This document shows positions 10,039 to 19,004 of a stretch of 64,000 nucleotides of DNA, piece after piece; positions within the stretch are counted from its first letter, which is position 1, and the number at the start of each line of letters is the position of its first letter. Origin of the DNA: Herbiconiux sp. SALV-R1 (GTDB taxonomy: Bacteria; Actinomycetota; Actinomycetes; Actinomycetales; Microbacteriaceae); the NCBI RefSeq assembly GCF_013113715.1, contig NZ_CP053344.1:2604001-2668000 (forward strand). The letters are read 5' to 3'. The translations under genes were made by a program, and so were the position numbers. The notes beneath the pieces were generated by a model. It was given only the letters and a program-made list of their open reading frames with translations. It was not told where the DNA came from and made no database searches.

Positions 10039-11775
10039 TCAGTTCTGCACCGCGAGCCTCGTGATGCCGGTCGCCGTCACCTGCCACGCGCTCCCCTGCT
10101 GCTGCAGGATGTCGCCCGTGGCGGTGAGCGCCCGCAGTCCGTCGATGTCGTTCCCGCCCGCGAGGCCGACCGCGTCGGCGGGCGAGCCGAGCGCGGTCGT
10201 GCGGCCGCCGAGCCGCTGCGCGGAGGCGCGCACCTCGCCCGAGGGCAGGGCGGTCGCCGCCGCCACGCTGAACTGGTCGACCCAGGTGGCCCCGACGGGC
10301 GCGCCGGGGGCGCTCACCAGTTCGACGGCCTGACCGAGCCGCTCGGGCACGCCGTCGGCGTTGCGGATGACCGCGGCCACCACGAGCTTCGGCACCCCGT
10401 CGAGCGACAGCGAGGCGACGGCCCTGGTGCCGTCGCGCGACACCTCGAACGAGGTGATGCCGGAGGCGCCGTCCCACGCCGTGGCGATCTCGATCGCCTG
10501 GGAGTCGGGGCCGTAGGCCACCAGTGCGGAGGGGTCGTCGGTAGGCACCGACCACACGTAACCGAACGGGTCGACGGCAGGTGCGATGAGTCCGGCGCGC
10601 TGGTCGAGCGGCGCCGGCGCCGTCGTCGACCCGTTCCCACCGCCCGCGCCCGCCCGCACGGCGAACACGGCACCCGACGCCCCCTTCACGGCGGCTGTGC
10701 CCGAGGTCTCCGAGTAGGCGGCCGAGAGCGGCGTGAGCGACTCGACGGCATCGCTGATGCCCTCGATCGGCGACACCGAATCGCCGCCGAGGTACCCGAA
10801 CACGCCATCGCGCACGACGAGCGGCCGGGCATCGACGCGAGGTGCAGCATCCGGTCGTTTCACCGTCGAACCGGGGATGGCCACGGTGTTCTGGTCGACG
10901 GTGATGGTGACGTTCGAGGCCGAGGCGAGATCGCGCAGGCTCTCGCTCAACTGGTACTGCATGCGCTGCAGGTCGTTCACGTCGGCCTGCAGCACGTTCG
11001 CGGAGAGCTCGACCTGGGTCTGTCCGCCCGAGGTGACGACCGCCGTGGTGTTCGTGCCGTCGGGGAACGCGGTGACGACGGCACCCTCCCCGAGCCACGC
11101 GGTCGGCCCGGCGAGCAGGGCCTTCACGACGCGGGTGCCGACCGAGGTCGACGACGGGAACCAGCGCAGGTCGGGAACCAGGTAGGTGAACGTCGGGTCG
11201 TAGAAGTAGAGGGCGTGCGAGCTGAACACCTGCTCGAAGAAGACGTCCTCGATGACGATGCCGTCGTCGAGACCGCTGATGCGCCACTCGCCGTCGACCT
11301 GGCGGAAGCTGAACTGCAGCCTCGTGGGCGCGGTGGAGAGCGTCGGGGTGTAGCTGCCGTTCTGATCGACCTGGGCGACCGGGGCGATGGTGAGCTCGAG
11401 CGTGCTGTCGTTCACCTCGGTGGTGCTGCGGTTGCCGCTGTCGACGGTGGTCTCGACGTTCGGCTTCCAGCGCGCTGCCGCCTCGTCGGTGAGGTAGCGG
11501 CGGGCGATGGCGTAGTCGTCTTGGGGGCTCTTGGCGGCGAGGATGAAGCCGCTCAAGATCTGCGCCTGCGTCGCCCCGGCCGTCGGGTCGGCGGCGAGGA
11601 AGATCACGTCGATGTCGTCGTCGGTGCCCACGGCGTCTCCCGCCTCGACCGGCCCCGACCGCGGAATGCCGCTGCAGGCGACGACGGCCACGAGCAGCAC
11701 GCCGACGCCGAAGAGGGAGAGGATGCTGCGCAGCAGGTGCCGCAGTGTCGTGCTCGTGCGCCGTGTCTCAGTCAT
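10039..11775 (-). CDS. lpqB: Lipoprotein LpqB, MtrAB accessory
   Basis: A 578-residue lipoprotein that in mycobacteria binds the extracellular part of MtrB and tunes MtrA phosphorylation. The signal peptide (about residues 15-34) ends in lipobox VVAC and is followed by SGIPRSGPV. The middle contains a GerMN-type region (about 180-320), and the C-terminal half looks like a beta-propeller-type LpqB domain with repeated GYVWSVPT and FEVSRDGTRA segments. It overlaps the end of mtrB by 8 bases, so the two are translationally coupled. Confidence 0.94.
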   Translation of the reverse strand: MTETRRTSTTLRHLLRSILSLFGVGVLLVAVVACSGIPRSGPVEAGDAVGTDDDIDVIFLAADPTAGATQAQILSGFILAAKSPQDDYAIARRYLTDEAAARWKPNVETTVDSGNRSTTEVNDSTLELTIAPVAQVDQNGSYTPTLSTAPTRLQFSFRQVDGEWRISGLDDGIVIEDVFFEQVFSSHALYFYDPTFTYLVPDLRWFPSSTSVGTRVVKALLAGPTAWLGEGAVVTAFPDGTNTTAVVTSGGQTQVELSANVLQADVNDLQRMQYQLSESLRDLASASNVTITVDQNTVAIPGSTVKRPDAAPRVDARPLVVRDGVFGYLGGDSVSPIEGISDAVESLTPLSAAYSETSGTAAVKGASGAVFAVRAGAGGGNGSTTAPAPLDQRAGLIAPAVDPFGYVWSVPTDDPSALVAYGPDSQAIEIATAWDGASGITSFEVSRDGTRAVASLSLDGVPKLVVAAVIRNADGVPERLGQAVELVSAPGAPVGATWVDQFSVAAATALPSGEVRASAQRLGGRTTALGSPADAVGLAGGNDIDGLRALTATGDILQQQGSAWQVTATGITRLAVQN

Positions 11776-13459
11776 GCTCCGCTCCTCGGTCGTTGCGGGT
11801 GCCGTCGTGGTGCGGAGGCCGGAGCTCGGCCACCGCGGGTGCCTCGCCGAAGGCGTCGTCGGGCTCGAGCGGCAGCGGCGAGGAGGTGAACGACCTGCTC
11901 TGCACCCGCGGGAGGGTGAGCCTGAAGCAGCTCCCCGCGCCCGGCCTCGACCAGACCTCGAGCGCCCCGCCGTGCAGCGTCGCGTCTTCGAGCGAGATGG
12001 CGAGCCCGAGCCCGGTGCCGCCGATGGTGCGCTTGCGCGAGGGGTCGGCCCGCCAGAACCTGTCGAACACCCGCTCGGCGTCGTCGGGCGTCATGCCGCT
12101 GCCGTAGTCGCGCACCGACAGCGCGACCGCCTGCTCGTCGCTGTCGACGCTCACCACGATCGGCCGCCCCTCGCCGTGCTCGATGGCGTTGCCGAGCAGA
12201 TTGCGCACGATGCGACGGATGCGCCTGCCGTCGACCTCCGCCTCGAAGTAGCCCCCCGGGGCGACGAGCCTCAGGTCGGAGCCCGCCGCCTCGGCGAGCG
12301 ACTGCATCTGGTCGATGGCGTCTTCGGCGAGGCGCACCAAATTGGTGGGCTCGGTGTCGAGGTGGGCCGAGCCCGCGTCGAAACGGCTGATCTCGAGCAG
12401 GTCGGCCAGCAGCAGCTCGAACCGCTCGGTCTGCGTGTGCAGCAGCTCGGCCGTGCGGCCGGTGGCGGGCGGGAAGCTCTCGCGCTGGTCGTAGAGCACG
12501 TCTCCGGCGAGACGGATGGTGGTCAGCGGCGTGCGCAGCTCGTGCGAGACGTCGGAGACGAAGCGCTGCTGCACCTGCGAGAGCTCGGCGAGCTGCGTGA
12601 TCTGCGACTGCATGCTGTCGGCCATGCCGTTGAACGAGCGGGCCAGGGTGGAGATGACGTCTTCGCCGCGCTCGGGGATGCGCACCTCGAGATGGCCGGC
12701 GGCGAGCTTCTCGCTGGTCTCGGCGGCCATGCGGATGGGCTGCACCACGAGACGCACGATGAGCCAGGCCACCAACCCGATGAGCGCCACCAGGGCGAGA
12801 CCGCCGAGCCACAGCGTCTGCTGCACGAACACCAGCGTCTGCTCGGCCTCGGCGAGGTTGTAGCCGATGTAGAGCTCGAAGGCGCCGGCACCCGGGATGG
12901 TGAGCGGGGAGCCGACGATGATGCCGGGGTCGGTTCCCCCGTTCTCGTTCGAGAGCTCGACCGACTGCCAGTACTGGGTGCCCTCGGTGTCGTCGGCGAC
13001 CTGGTCGCGCAGCTCCTCGGTGATGACGCCCGAGGTGGCGAGCTCGGGGCTCGCGAAGGAGAGCACCGTGGTGCCGCCCGTGGTCTGGCCCGGCGTGGCG
13101 TAGAGCGCGATGAGCCGTGACGAGGAGGAGGCGATGATCGCCGACTTCGCCGAGTTGAGCAGCGAGATCGTCGACGCCTCACCGGCCGAGTCGGAGGAGT
13201 CGAAGATGGTCTGGGCGGCTCCCGCGGCGTTCTTCGACTCCACCAGCACCTGCTGCAGCCTCGACTGGAACAGGTCGTTGCCGATGCTCACCGCCATGTA
13301 CGCTCCCGTGGCCACGACGGCGAGCGCCGAGAGCACCACGGTGATGACCACGGTGCGGAACTGCAGCGACCGTCGCCACACGCCGACGACGCGCGCCGGC
13401 CAGCCGCGCCAGTCGCGGAACGCCCGCCCGCGCATCCGGGTCTGCGACCCCGTCGTCAT
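11768..13459 (-). CDS. mtrB: Sensor histidine kinase MtrB
   Basis: A 563-residue membrane kinase of the MtrAB system that controls cell-wall hydrolases and division in Actinobacteria. Transmembrane helix 1 is at about 35-57, an extracellular sensor spans about 58-212, helix 2 is at about 214-236, then HAMP (about 237-290). The phosphoacceptor His306 is in VSDVSHELRTPLTTIR; the ATPase domain has NLLGNAIEHGEG, DYGSGMTPDDAERVFDRF and GGTGLGLAISL. The gene begins 10 bases after mtrA ends and overlaps lpqB by 8 bases, so mtrA-mtrB-lpqB form one operon. Confidence 0.96.
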   Translation of the reverse strand: MTTGSQTRMRGRAFRDWRGWPARVVGVWRRSLQFRTVVITVVLSALAVVATGAYMAVSIGNDLFQSRLQQVLVESKNAAGAAQTIFDSSDSAGEASTISLLNSAKSAIIASSSSRLIALYATPGQTTGGTTVLSFASPELATSGVITEELRDQVADDTEGTQYWQSVELSNENGGTDPGIIVGSPLTIPGAGAFELYIGYNLAEAEQTLVFVQQTLWLGGLALVALIGLVAWLIVRLVVQPIRMAAETSEKLAAGHLEVRIPERGEDVISTLARSFNGMADSMQSQITQLAELSQVQQRFVSDVSHELRTPLTTIRLAGDVLYDQRESFPPATGRTAELLHTQTERFELLLADLLEISRFDAGSAHLDTEPTNLVRLAEDAIDQMQSLAEAAGSDLRLVAPGGYFEAEVDGRRIRRIVRNLLGNAIEHGEGRPIVVSVDSDEQAVALSVRDYGSGMTPDDAERVFDRFWRADPSRKRTIGGTGLGLAISLEDATLHGGALEVWSRPGAGSCFRLTLPRVQSRSFTSSPLPLEPDDAFGEAPAVAELRPPHHDGTRNDRGAEHD

Positions 13460-13469
13460 CTCGGGGCGT

Positions 13470-14147
13470 TCAGGCGCTGCCGGCGCGATAGCCCACGCCG
13501 CGCACCGTCATGACGATGGTGGGGTTGTCGGGGTCTTCCTCGACCTTGGCGCGCAGCCGCTGCACGTGCACGTTCACGAGGCGCGTGTCGGCCTTGTAGT
13601 GGTAGCCCCAGACCTGCTCGAGCAGCATCTCGCGGGTGAACACCTGCTGCGGCTTCGAGGCCAGGGCGAGCAGCAGGTCGAACTCGAGCGGCGTGAGGTT
13701 GATGCGCTCGCCGCCGCGGCGTACCTCGTGGCCGGCGACGTCGAGCCGCAGGTCGCCGATCTGCAGCAGGTCGGGCGAGGTCTCGGGGGCGGGGCGGAGA
13801 CGGGTGCGGATGCGCGCCACGAGCTCCTTGGGGTTGAACGGCTTCACGACGTAGTCGTCGGCGCCCGACTCGAGGCCCTTCACCACGTCGGCGGTGTCGG
13901 TGCGGGCGGTGAGCATGATGATGGGGGTGCCCGACTCGGCACGGATGAGACCGCACACCTCGATGCCGTCGAGGCCGGGGAGCATGAGATCGAGCAGCAC
14001 CAGATCGGGCTTGGTGTCGCGGAACGCGGCGAGCGCCTCGCCGCCGTCGGCGCAGAAGTGCGGGTCGAAGCCCTCCGAGCGCAGCACGATGCCGATCATC
14101 TCCGCCAGGGCGGTGTCGTCGTCGACGACGAGGATGCGAGGATCCAT
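13470..14147 (-). CDS. mtrA: Response regulator MtrA
   Basis: A 225-residue OmpR/PhoB-type DNA-binding regulator. The receiver has the acidic pair at Asp9-Asp11, phosphoacceptor Asp53 (LVLLDLMLPGLDG) and Lys in VVKPFNPKEL. The C-terminal winged helix includes INLTPLEFDLLLALAS, VFTREMLLEQVWGY and VNVHVQRLRAKVE. The start is ATG at 14147, giving MDPRILVVDDD; an upstream-open frame encodes Cys/Gly-rich nonsense and is not used. The 205-base region to the divergent gene at 14353 holds its promoter; no clear hexamers stand out. Confidence 0.97.
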   Translation of the reverse strand: MDPRILVVDDDTALAEMIGIVLRSEGFDPHFCADGGEALAAFRDTKPDLVLLDLMLPGLDGIEVCGLIRAESGTPIIMLTARTDTADVVKGLESGADDYVVKPFNPKELVARIRTRLRPAPETSPDLLQIGDLRLDVAGHEVRRGGERINLTPLEFDLLLALASKPQQVFTREMLLEQVWGYHYKADTRLVNVHVQRLRAKVEEDPDNPTIVMTVRGVGYRAGSA

Positions 14148-14352
14148 GGGCCGTTCTCGCTCACATTCTTTCGCGGGGCCGGCCCGGGCTCCGTCGCCCC
14201 TGGCCCGCCGTGGGGGCGTGCATTGCGACAAGAGTAGTCGAGCCGTTCGTGGGCCCTCTCGACACATGCCGGGAAAAGTCTGAGGGAGTGTGAAAGCATG
14301 GTCGGGAAACACCGGCAGGTCGGACAGGCGGTGGGGGTTCGGAGGATCACCG

Positions 14353-15942
14353 ATGAGCGAGAACGACAGCTGGACGGCGCCCGGTGCCGAGGGGCCCGCG
14401 CAGGGGGCGCAGGTGCCGCCCGCGCAGGAGGCGCAGGTGCCGCCCGCGCAGGAGCCCACGCCGCAGGCCGCGCCGCACGCGCCTGCCGCGCCTCCGCAGT
14501 GGGGGCCGCCGGCCGTACCGCCCGCGCAGCCCGCCTACGGGCAATACGCGCCGCCACCGGCACCCGCGTATGGCCAGTACGCGCCGCCCAGCGCCGCTCC
14601 AGCCGCACCGCCCGCGCCCGCCTATGGCCAGTACCCGCCGCCCGCCGCGCCCGCGCAGGCCCCGTACGGCCAGTACGCGCCGCCACCCGCCGTACCGCCT
14701 GCGCCCGCCTACGGCCAGTACCCGCCGCCCGCGGCGCCTGCGCAGCCCGCGTACGGGCAGTACGCGCCGCCACCCGCCGCACCCGCCGCACCCGCCCCAC
14801 CCGCCTACGGGCAGTACGCTCCCCCGCCGCCCCCGCCCGCGTACGGGCAGTACGCGGCGCAGACGGGGGTGCCCGCGTACGCGCAGCAGGGCTACGCCGC
14901 CCCCGCACCGCAGGGGTGGGCGCCGCCGCCGAAGCCCGGCCTCATCCCGCTGCGGCCGCTCGGGTTCGGCACGCTCATGGGGGCGCCGTTCCAGGTGGTG
15001 CGCCGCAACCCGAAGGCGACCTTCGGCAGCGGCCTGCTCATCCAGCTCATCATCGTCGTGGTGACCGCGCTCCTCGTGGGTGCCGCGGCCGCCTGGGCGA
15101 TCGGCCGCTCGGTGAGCGTCTCCAGCGCCGACTACGACTCCATCGAGGCCGGCAACGTCGCGGTCATCATCATCTCGGCGCTCATCCCGCTCGTGCTCAG
15201 CGTGTTCGCCTCGGCGCTCCTGCAGGGCGTTCTCGTGCTCGAGGTCGCCCGCGGCACCCTCGGTGAGAAGCGGCGCCTGGGCGAGCTCTGGAAAGCGGCG
15301 TTCCGGCGCATCCTCCCCCTCACCGGCTGGCTCCTGCTCTCCGGCGTCGCCATCGTGCTCGCCCTCGGCGTGCTCGTGCTGGTCGTCGTGCTGGGCGCCA
15401 CCATCGGCGACGCCGCGCTGGCCATCGGCATCCTCGCCGCAGTGCTGCTCGCGCTCGGCTTCGGGGTGCTGTTCGCCTGGCTCGGCACGAAGTTCGCCGT
15501 CGTGCCGAGCGTGATCGTGCTCGAACGCGTGGGCGTGTTCGCGGCGATGCGCCGCTCCTGGAGCCTCACCGCCGGCATGCCGAACTTCTGGCGCACGCTC
15601 GGGGTGATCGTGCTGGTGTACCTCATCCTCAACCTCGCCACGCAGCTCATCACCACCCCGTTCTCGTTCCTCCTGCCGATCGTGCTCACGCTCGTCGACC
15701 CGAACAACTCGGGCGCGGGCATCGGCGCGGTGGTGGCCGTGTACCTGCTGCTGGTGGCCGTCTCGGTGGTGATGGGCGCGCTCGCGTCGGTCATCCAGGC
15801 CGCCACCGTCGCCGTCATCTACATCGACCTCCGGATGCGCAAGGAGGGTCTCGACATCGAACTGGTGCGGTTCGTCGAGTCGCGGCAGGACGAGACCTCG
15901 GAGACCTGGCCCGACCCGTACCAGCCCGGACGGCAGAGGTGA
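14353..15942 (+). CDS. Pro/Tyr-rich membrane protein with glycerophosphodiester phosphodiesterase membrane-domain fold
   Basis: A 529-residue protein. Residues 1-195 are low complexity, dominated by about ten copies of a PAYGQYAPPPA-like unit. From about 210 onward lies a polytopic region with about six transmembrane helices and the signature GFGTLMGAPFQVVRRNPKATFG, as in GPDPase_memb/DUF7847 proteins; it has no phosphodiesterase catalytic domain. The ATG at 14353 has GGAGG upstream. It overlaps the next gene by 4 bases (GTGA). It heads the DUF4129-DUF4350-MoxR-DUF58 block and is divergent from mtrA. The Pro/Tyr tail suggests a polar or protein-binding scaffold, by analogy only. Confidence 0.78.
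   Translation: MSENDSWTAPGAEGPAQGAQVPPAQEAQVPPAQEPTPQAAPHAPAAPPQWGPPAVPPAQPAYGQYAPPPAPAYGQYAPPSAAPAAPPAPAYGQYPPPAAPAQAPYGQYAPPPAVPPAPAYGQYPPPAAPAQPAYGQYAPPPAAPAAPAPPAYGQYAPPPPPPAYGQYAAQTGVPAYAQQGYAAPAPQGWAPPPKPGLIPLRPLGFGTLMGAPFQVVRRNPKATFGSGLLIQLIIVVVTALLVGAAAAWAIGRSVSVSSADYDSIEAGNVAVIIISALIPLVLSVFASALLQGVLVLEVARGTLGEKRRLGELWKAAFRRILPLTGWLLLSGVAIVLALGVLVLVVVLGATIGDAALAIGILAAVLLALGFGVLFAWLGTKFAVVPSVIVLERVGVFAAMRRSWSLTAGMPNFWRTLGVIVLVYLILNLATQLITTPFSFLLPIVLTLVDPNNSGAGIGAVVAVYLLLVAVSVVMGALASVIQAATVAVIYIDLRMRKEGLDIELVRFVESRQDETSETWPDPYQPGRQR
14520..14900 (+). repeat. In-frame tandem repeats coding PAYGQYAPPPA units
   Basis: About ten imperfect 33-48-base units, each carrying a variant of GCCTACGGGCAGTACGCGCC, inside the gene at 14353. 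Unit length varies by whole codons, so length change would keep the frame. Confidence 0.85.
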
Positions 15943-16619
15943 CGCCGCTCGCCCTCGTGACGCGTCTGCTCGCCGCTCCCCCGGTCGAGCCCGACGCCGA
16001 CCAGGCGCGCGACTGGATCGTCACCGAGCTCGGCAAGCCGCCCTACCAGGCCGCGCGGCCGACGTGGTTCGACCAGGTGTCGAAGGCCATCAGCGACTGG
16101 CTGGGCTCGCTGCGGGTGCCCGACGGCTCCGGTCTCGGCGGTCTCGTGCCGCTCATCGTGGTGATCGTCGTGGTGGTGCTCATCGTCGTCGCCTTCCTGG
16201 TGTTCGGCAGGCCCCGCCTCAACCGGCGCAGCCGCTTCGAGGCGGGCGCCCTGTTCGGCGCCGACGACACCAGGAGCGCCGCCGAGCTGCGGGCCGCCGC
16301 CCAGCGCGCCGCTGCAGAGGGCGACTTCGACACCGCGATCGAGGAGGCGTTCCGGGCGCTGGCGCGACAGCTCGCCGAGCGCACGGTGGTGTTCACCGCT
16401 CCCGGCACGACCGCGCAGGACTTCGCCGGGCGGGCCGGCCGCTCCTTCCCGGGTTCGGCCGGCGAGCTCGAGGCCTGCGCCGGACTGTTCGACGAGGTGC
16501 GCTACCTCGACGTGCCGGGCACGCGCGCCGGCTACGACCGCGTGCGCACCCTCGACGACCGCGTGCGCGTCGAGCGCCCGGCGGCCCTCGACGCGGTCGA
16601 GGCCGAGGTGGTGCGATGA
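15939..16619 (+). CDS. DUF4129-domain membrane protein
   Basis: A 226-residue protein with one central transmembrane helix (about 68-88: LVPLIVVIVVVVLIVVAFLV) and a C-terminal DUF4129 region (about 115-195) containing AAAEGDFDTAIEEAFRALAR and TAQDFAGRA. DUF4129 proteins usually accompany MoxR ATPases and DUF58 proteins; their function is unknown, with a role in envelope assembly suspected. The GTG start overlaps the previous stop, and the stop overlaps the next ATG, so expression is coupled. Confidence 0.82.
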   Translation: MTPLALVTRLLAAPPVEPDADQARDWIVTELGKPPYQAARPTWFDQVSKAISDWLGSLRVPDGSGLGGLVPLIVVIVVVVLIVVAFLVFGRPRLNRRSRFEAGALFGADDTRSAAELRAAAQRAAAEGDFDTAIEEAFRALARQLAERTVVFTAPGTTAQDFAGRAGRSFPGSAGELEACAGLFDEVRYLDVPGTRAGYDRVRTLDDRVRVERPAALDAVEAEVVR

Positions 16620-17908
16620 CGCGCCCCGCCGCACCGGGCCGCCCCGCGGCATCGACCGAGGCAGCGCCAGCCCGGGCCGCCCTGCCGCCCGCCGCACCGG
16701 CCGAGGCTCCGCCGCCCGACGGCACCGTCGAGACCCCACGGCTGCGCTCGGGCCTCCGGCGCTCGGTGTTCTGGGTCGTCGCCGCCGTCGCAGCCCTCGC
16801 CTTCGCCGTGGTGTCGGTGCTCCTCACCTCGAGCGCGGTGCCCGACGCCGATCGGTACTCCATCGGCAACGCCGGGCCCTCCGGCGGCCGGGCAGTCGCC
16901 GAGGTGCTGCGCCAGCAGGGTGTCGACGTCGTCGCCGCCTCCTCGCTCGCCGAGGCGCGCGCCGCAGCCGATTCCGCGGGCGGCGACGCCACTGTGCTGT
17001 TCTCCGACCCCTACGGCTACCTCGAGGGCGACAAGCTCGCCGAGGTGGCCCTGCTCGGCACTCGCCTCGTGCTCCTCGAGCCGGGAGCGACCGAGCTCGA
17101 CGAGTTCGCCCCCGGCGTGCGCAACGCGGGCTCGGCCGACGAGACCGACCCGGTCGCGGCCGCCTGCGCCCTCCCCGCCGCCGAGCGGGCAAGCGAGATC
17201 TCCCGCCCCACCGCCACCTACCGACTCGTCGGCGGGAGCGACGCCGTCGACGACGCCCTCACCTGCTTCCCCTCCTACGACGACGCCTTCGGGGTCATCA
17301 CCCTCGACACCGACGACGGCGTCGTCACGGTCTTCGGCGCCGGCGACGCCCTCACCAACGAGTACGCGCCGCAGTACGGCAACGCCGCGCTCGCCCTGGG
17401 CGTGCTCGGCGAGAACCCCACGCTCGTCTGGTACCAGCCGGGCTACGACGACCTCGAGGGCGGCGCCCCCGAGACGCTCGGCTCGCTCACTCCCGACTGG
17501 GTGACCCCGGTGATGCTGCTGCTCATCGTCGTGGTGATCGCCGCCGGCATCTGGCGCGGGCGCCGCTTCGGCCCGGTCGTGGTGGAGAACCTCCCGGTGA
17601 CGGTGCGCGCCAGCGAGACCATGGAGGGTCGCGCCCGGCTCTACGCCAAGCAGGCGGCCCACGGGCGGGCTCTCGACGCCCTGCGCATCGGCACGGTGTC
17701 GCGCCTGGCGACCCTGCTCAACCTGCCCCGGCACGCCACCGTCGTGGAGGTCAGCCGGGCCGTCGCCGCCGTCACCGGTCGGCACCCCGACGAGGTGCAC
17801 GCCGTGCTCGTCGGTGCGGTGCCGAACAACGAGGCCGAGCTGCTGCAGCTCTCCGACCGTCTGCTCGCCCTCGAACAGGAGGTGACGCGTGCCACCCGGC
17901 TGCTCTGA
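16616..17908 (+). CDS. DUF4350-domain membrane protein
   Basis: A 430-residue protein with an Ala/Pro-rich cytoplasmic N-terminus, a transmembrane helix at about 44-66, a large extracytoplasmic DUF4350 domain, and a second helix at about 300-320 (VTPVMLLLIVVVIAAGIW). The DUF4350 domain starts YSIGNAGPSGGRAVAEVLRQ and resembles the GATase-like fold of gene neighbours of MoxR. A cytoplasmic C-terminal helical tail of about 110 residues follows. The start is ATG at 16616 within ATGA overlapping the DUF4129 stop. The frame stays open further upstream, but that part is a shadow of the DUF4129 gene. Confidence 0.82.
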   Translation: MTRPAAPGRPAASTEAAPARAALPPAAPAEAPPPDGTVETPRLRSGLRRSVFWVVAAVAALAFAVVSVLLTSSAVPDADRYSIGNAGPSGGRAVAEVLRQQGVDVVAASSLAEARAAADSAGGDATVLFSDPYGYLEGDKLAEVALLGTRLVLLEPGATELDEFAPGVRNAGSADETDPVAAACALPAAERASEISRPTATYRLVGGSDAVDDALTCFPSYDDAFGVITLDTDDGVVTVFGAGDALTNEYAPQYGNAALALGVLGENPTLVWYQPGYDDLEGGAPETLGSLTPDWVTPVMLLLIVVVIAAGIWRGRRFGPVVVENLPVTVRASETMEGRARLYAKQAAHGRALDALRIGTVSRLATLLNLPRHATVVEVSRAVAAVTGRHPDEVHAVLVGAVPNNEAELLQLSDRLLALEQEVTRATRLL

Positions 17909-18004
17909 CCACCGGGCGGATGCGCGTGGCCCGGCCCCGTGCATCCGTTCGCTCTCTTCCGCTCCGCCACGAACTCCGTTCCTCCGCACAGATAGGACAC
18001 CCGG

Positions 18005-18991
18005 ATGACCGACCACACCCCCGCCCCCTCCCCCGAGGAAGCCGGCGAGCTGCGCGCCGCGCTGGCCCGCGTGCGCAGCGAGGTCGGCAAGGCCGTCGTC
18101 GGCCAGGAAGGCGCGGTGACCGGGCTCATCATCGCTCTGCTCGCCCGTGGCCACGTGCTGCTGGAGGGCGTGCCCGGGGTGGCGAAGACGCTGCTCGTGC
18201 GCACCCTCAGCCAGACGCTCAGCCTCGACACCAAGCGGGTGCAGTTCACCCCCGACCTCATGCCGGGTGACGTCACCGGCTCGCTCATCTACGACGCGAA
18301 GGCCGGCGAGTTCTCGTTCCGCGAGGGGCCGGTGTTCACGAACATCCTGCTCGCCGACGAGATCAACCGCACACCTCCGAAGACGCAGTCGTCGCTGCTC
18401 GAGGCGATGGAGGAGCGTCAGGTGAGCGCCGACGGCGTCACCCGAAAGCTGCCCGACCCGTTCCTCGTGGCGGCGACCCAGAACCCCATCGAGTACGAGG
18501 GCACCTACACGCTCCCCGAGGCGCAGCTCGACCGCTTCCTGCTGAAGCTCGTGCTCGACCTGCCCGAGCGCGACGTCGAGGTGGCCGTGCTCACCCGGCA
18601 CGCCGGAGGCTTCAACCCGCGCGACCTCACCGCCGCCGGGGTCACCCCCGTGCTCGGCGCCGACCAGCTGCGCCGCGCGCAGGCGGCGGTCACCACGGTG
18701 CAGGCCTCGCCCGACGTGCTCGCCTACATCGTCGACCTCGCCAGGGCGACCCGGCAGAGCCCCTCGGTGAAGCTCGGCGTGAGCCCGCGCGGTTCGACCG
18801 CGCTGCTCGCCGCCGCGAAGGCCTGGGCCTGGCTCAACGCCTCCCCCGGCATCACCCCCGACCACGTGCAGGCGATGGTGCTGCCGGTGCTGCGCCACCG
18901 CATCCAGCTGCGGCCCGAGGCGGAGCTCGAGGGTGTGTCGGTCGACGCGATCCTCCGCTCCATCCTCACCCAGGTGCGGGTACCGCTGTGA
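18005..18991 (+). CDS. MoxR-type AAA+ ATPase
   Basis: A 328-residue AAA+ ATPase of the MoxR family, chaperone-like motors often paired with DUF58/von Willebrand proteins to mature or insert partners. Walker A reads GVPGVAKTLLV, Walker B ILLADEINRTPPKTQSSLL, sensor 1 VAATQNP, and the lid carries the sensor-2 region KLGVSPRGSTALL. It is separated by 96 bases from the DUF4350 gene and by 13 bases from the DUF58 gene, so a second internal promoter is possible. The ATG at 18005 follows a weak AGGACACC site. Confidence 0.93.
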   Translation: MTDHTPAPSPEEAGELRAALARVRSEVGKAVVGQEGAVTGLIIALLARGHVLLEGVPGVAKTLLVRTLSQTLSLDTKRVQFTPDLMPGDVTGSLIYDAKAGEFSFREGPVFTNILLADEINRTPPKTQSSLLEAMEERQVSADGVTRKLPDPFLVAATQNPIEYEGTYTLPEAQLDRFLLKLVLDLPERDVEVAVLTRHAGGFNPRDLTAAGVTPVLGADQLRRAQAAVTTVQASPDVLAYIVDLARATRQSPSVKLGVSPRGSTALLAAAKAWAWLNASPGITPDHVQAMVLPVLRHRIQLRPEAELEGVSVDAILRSILTQVRVPL

Positions 18992-19004
18992 CGGCGGCCC
19001 GCTG

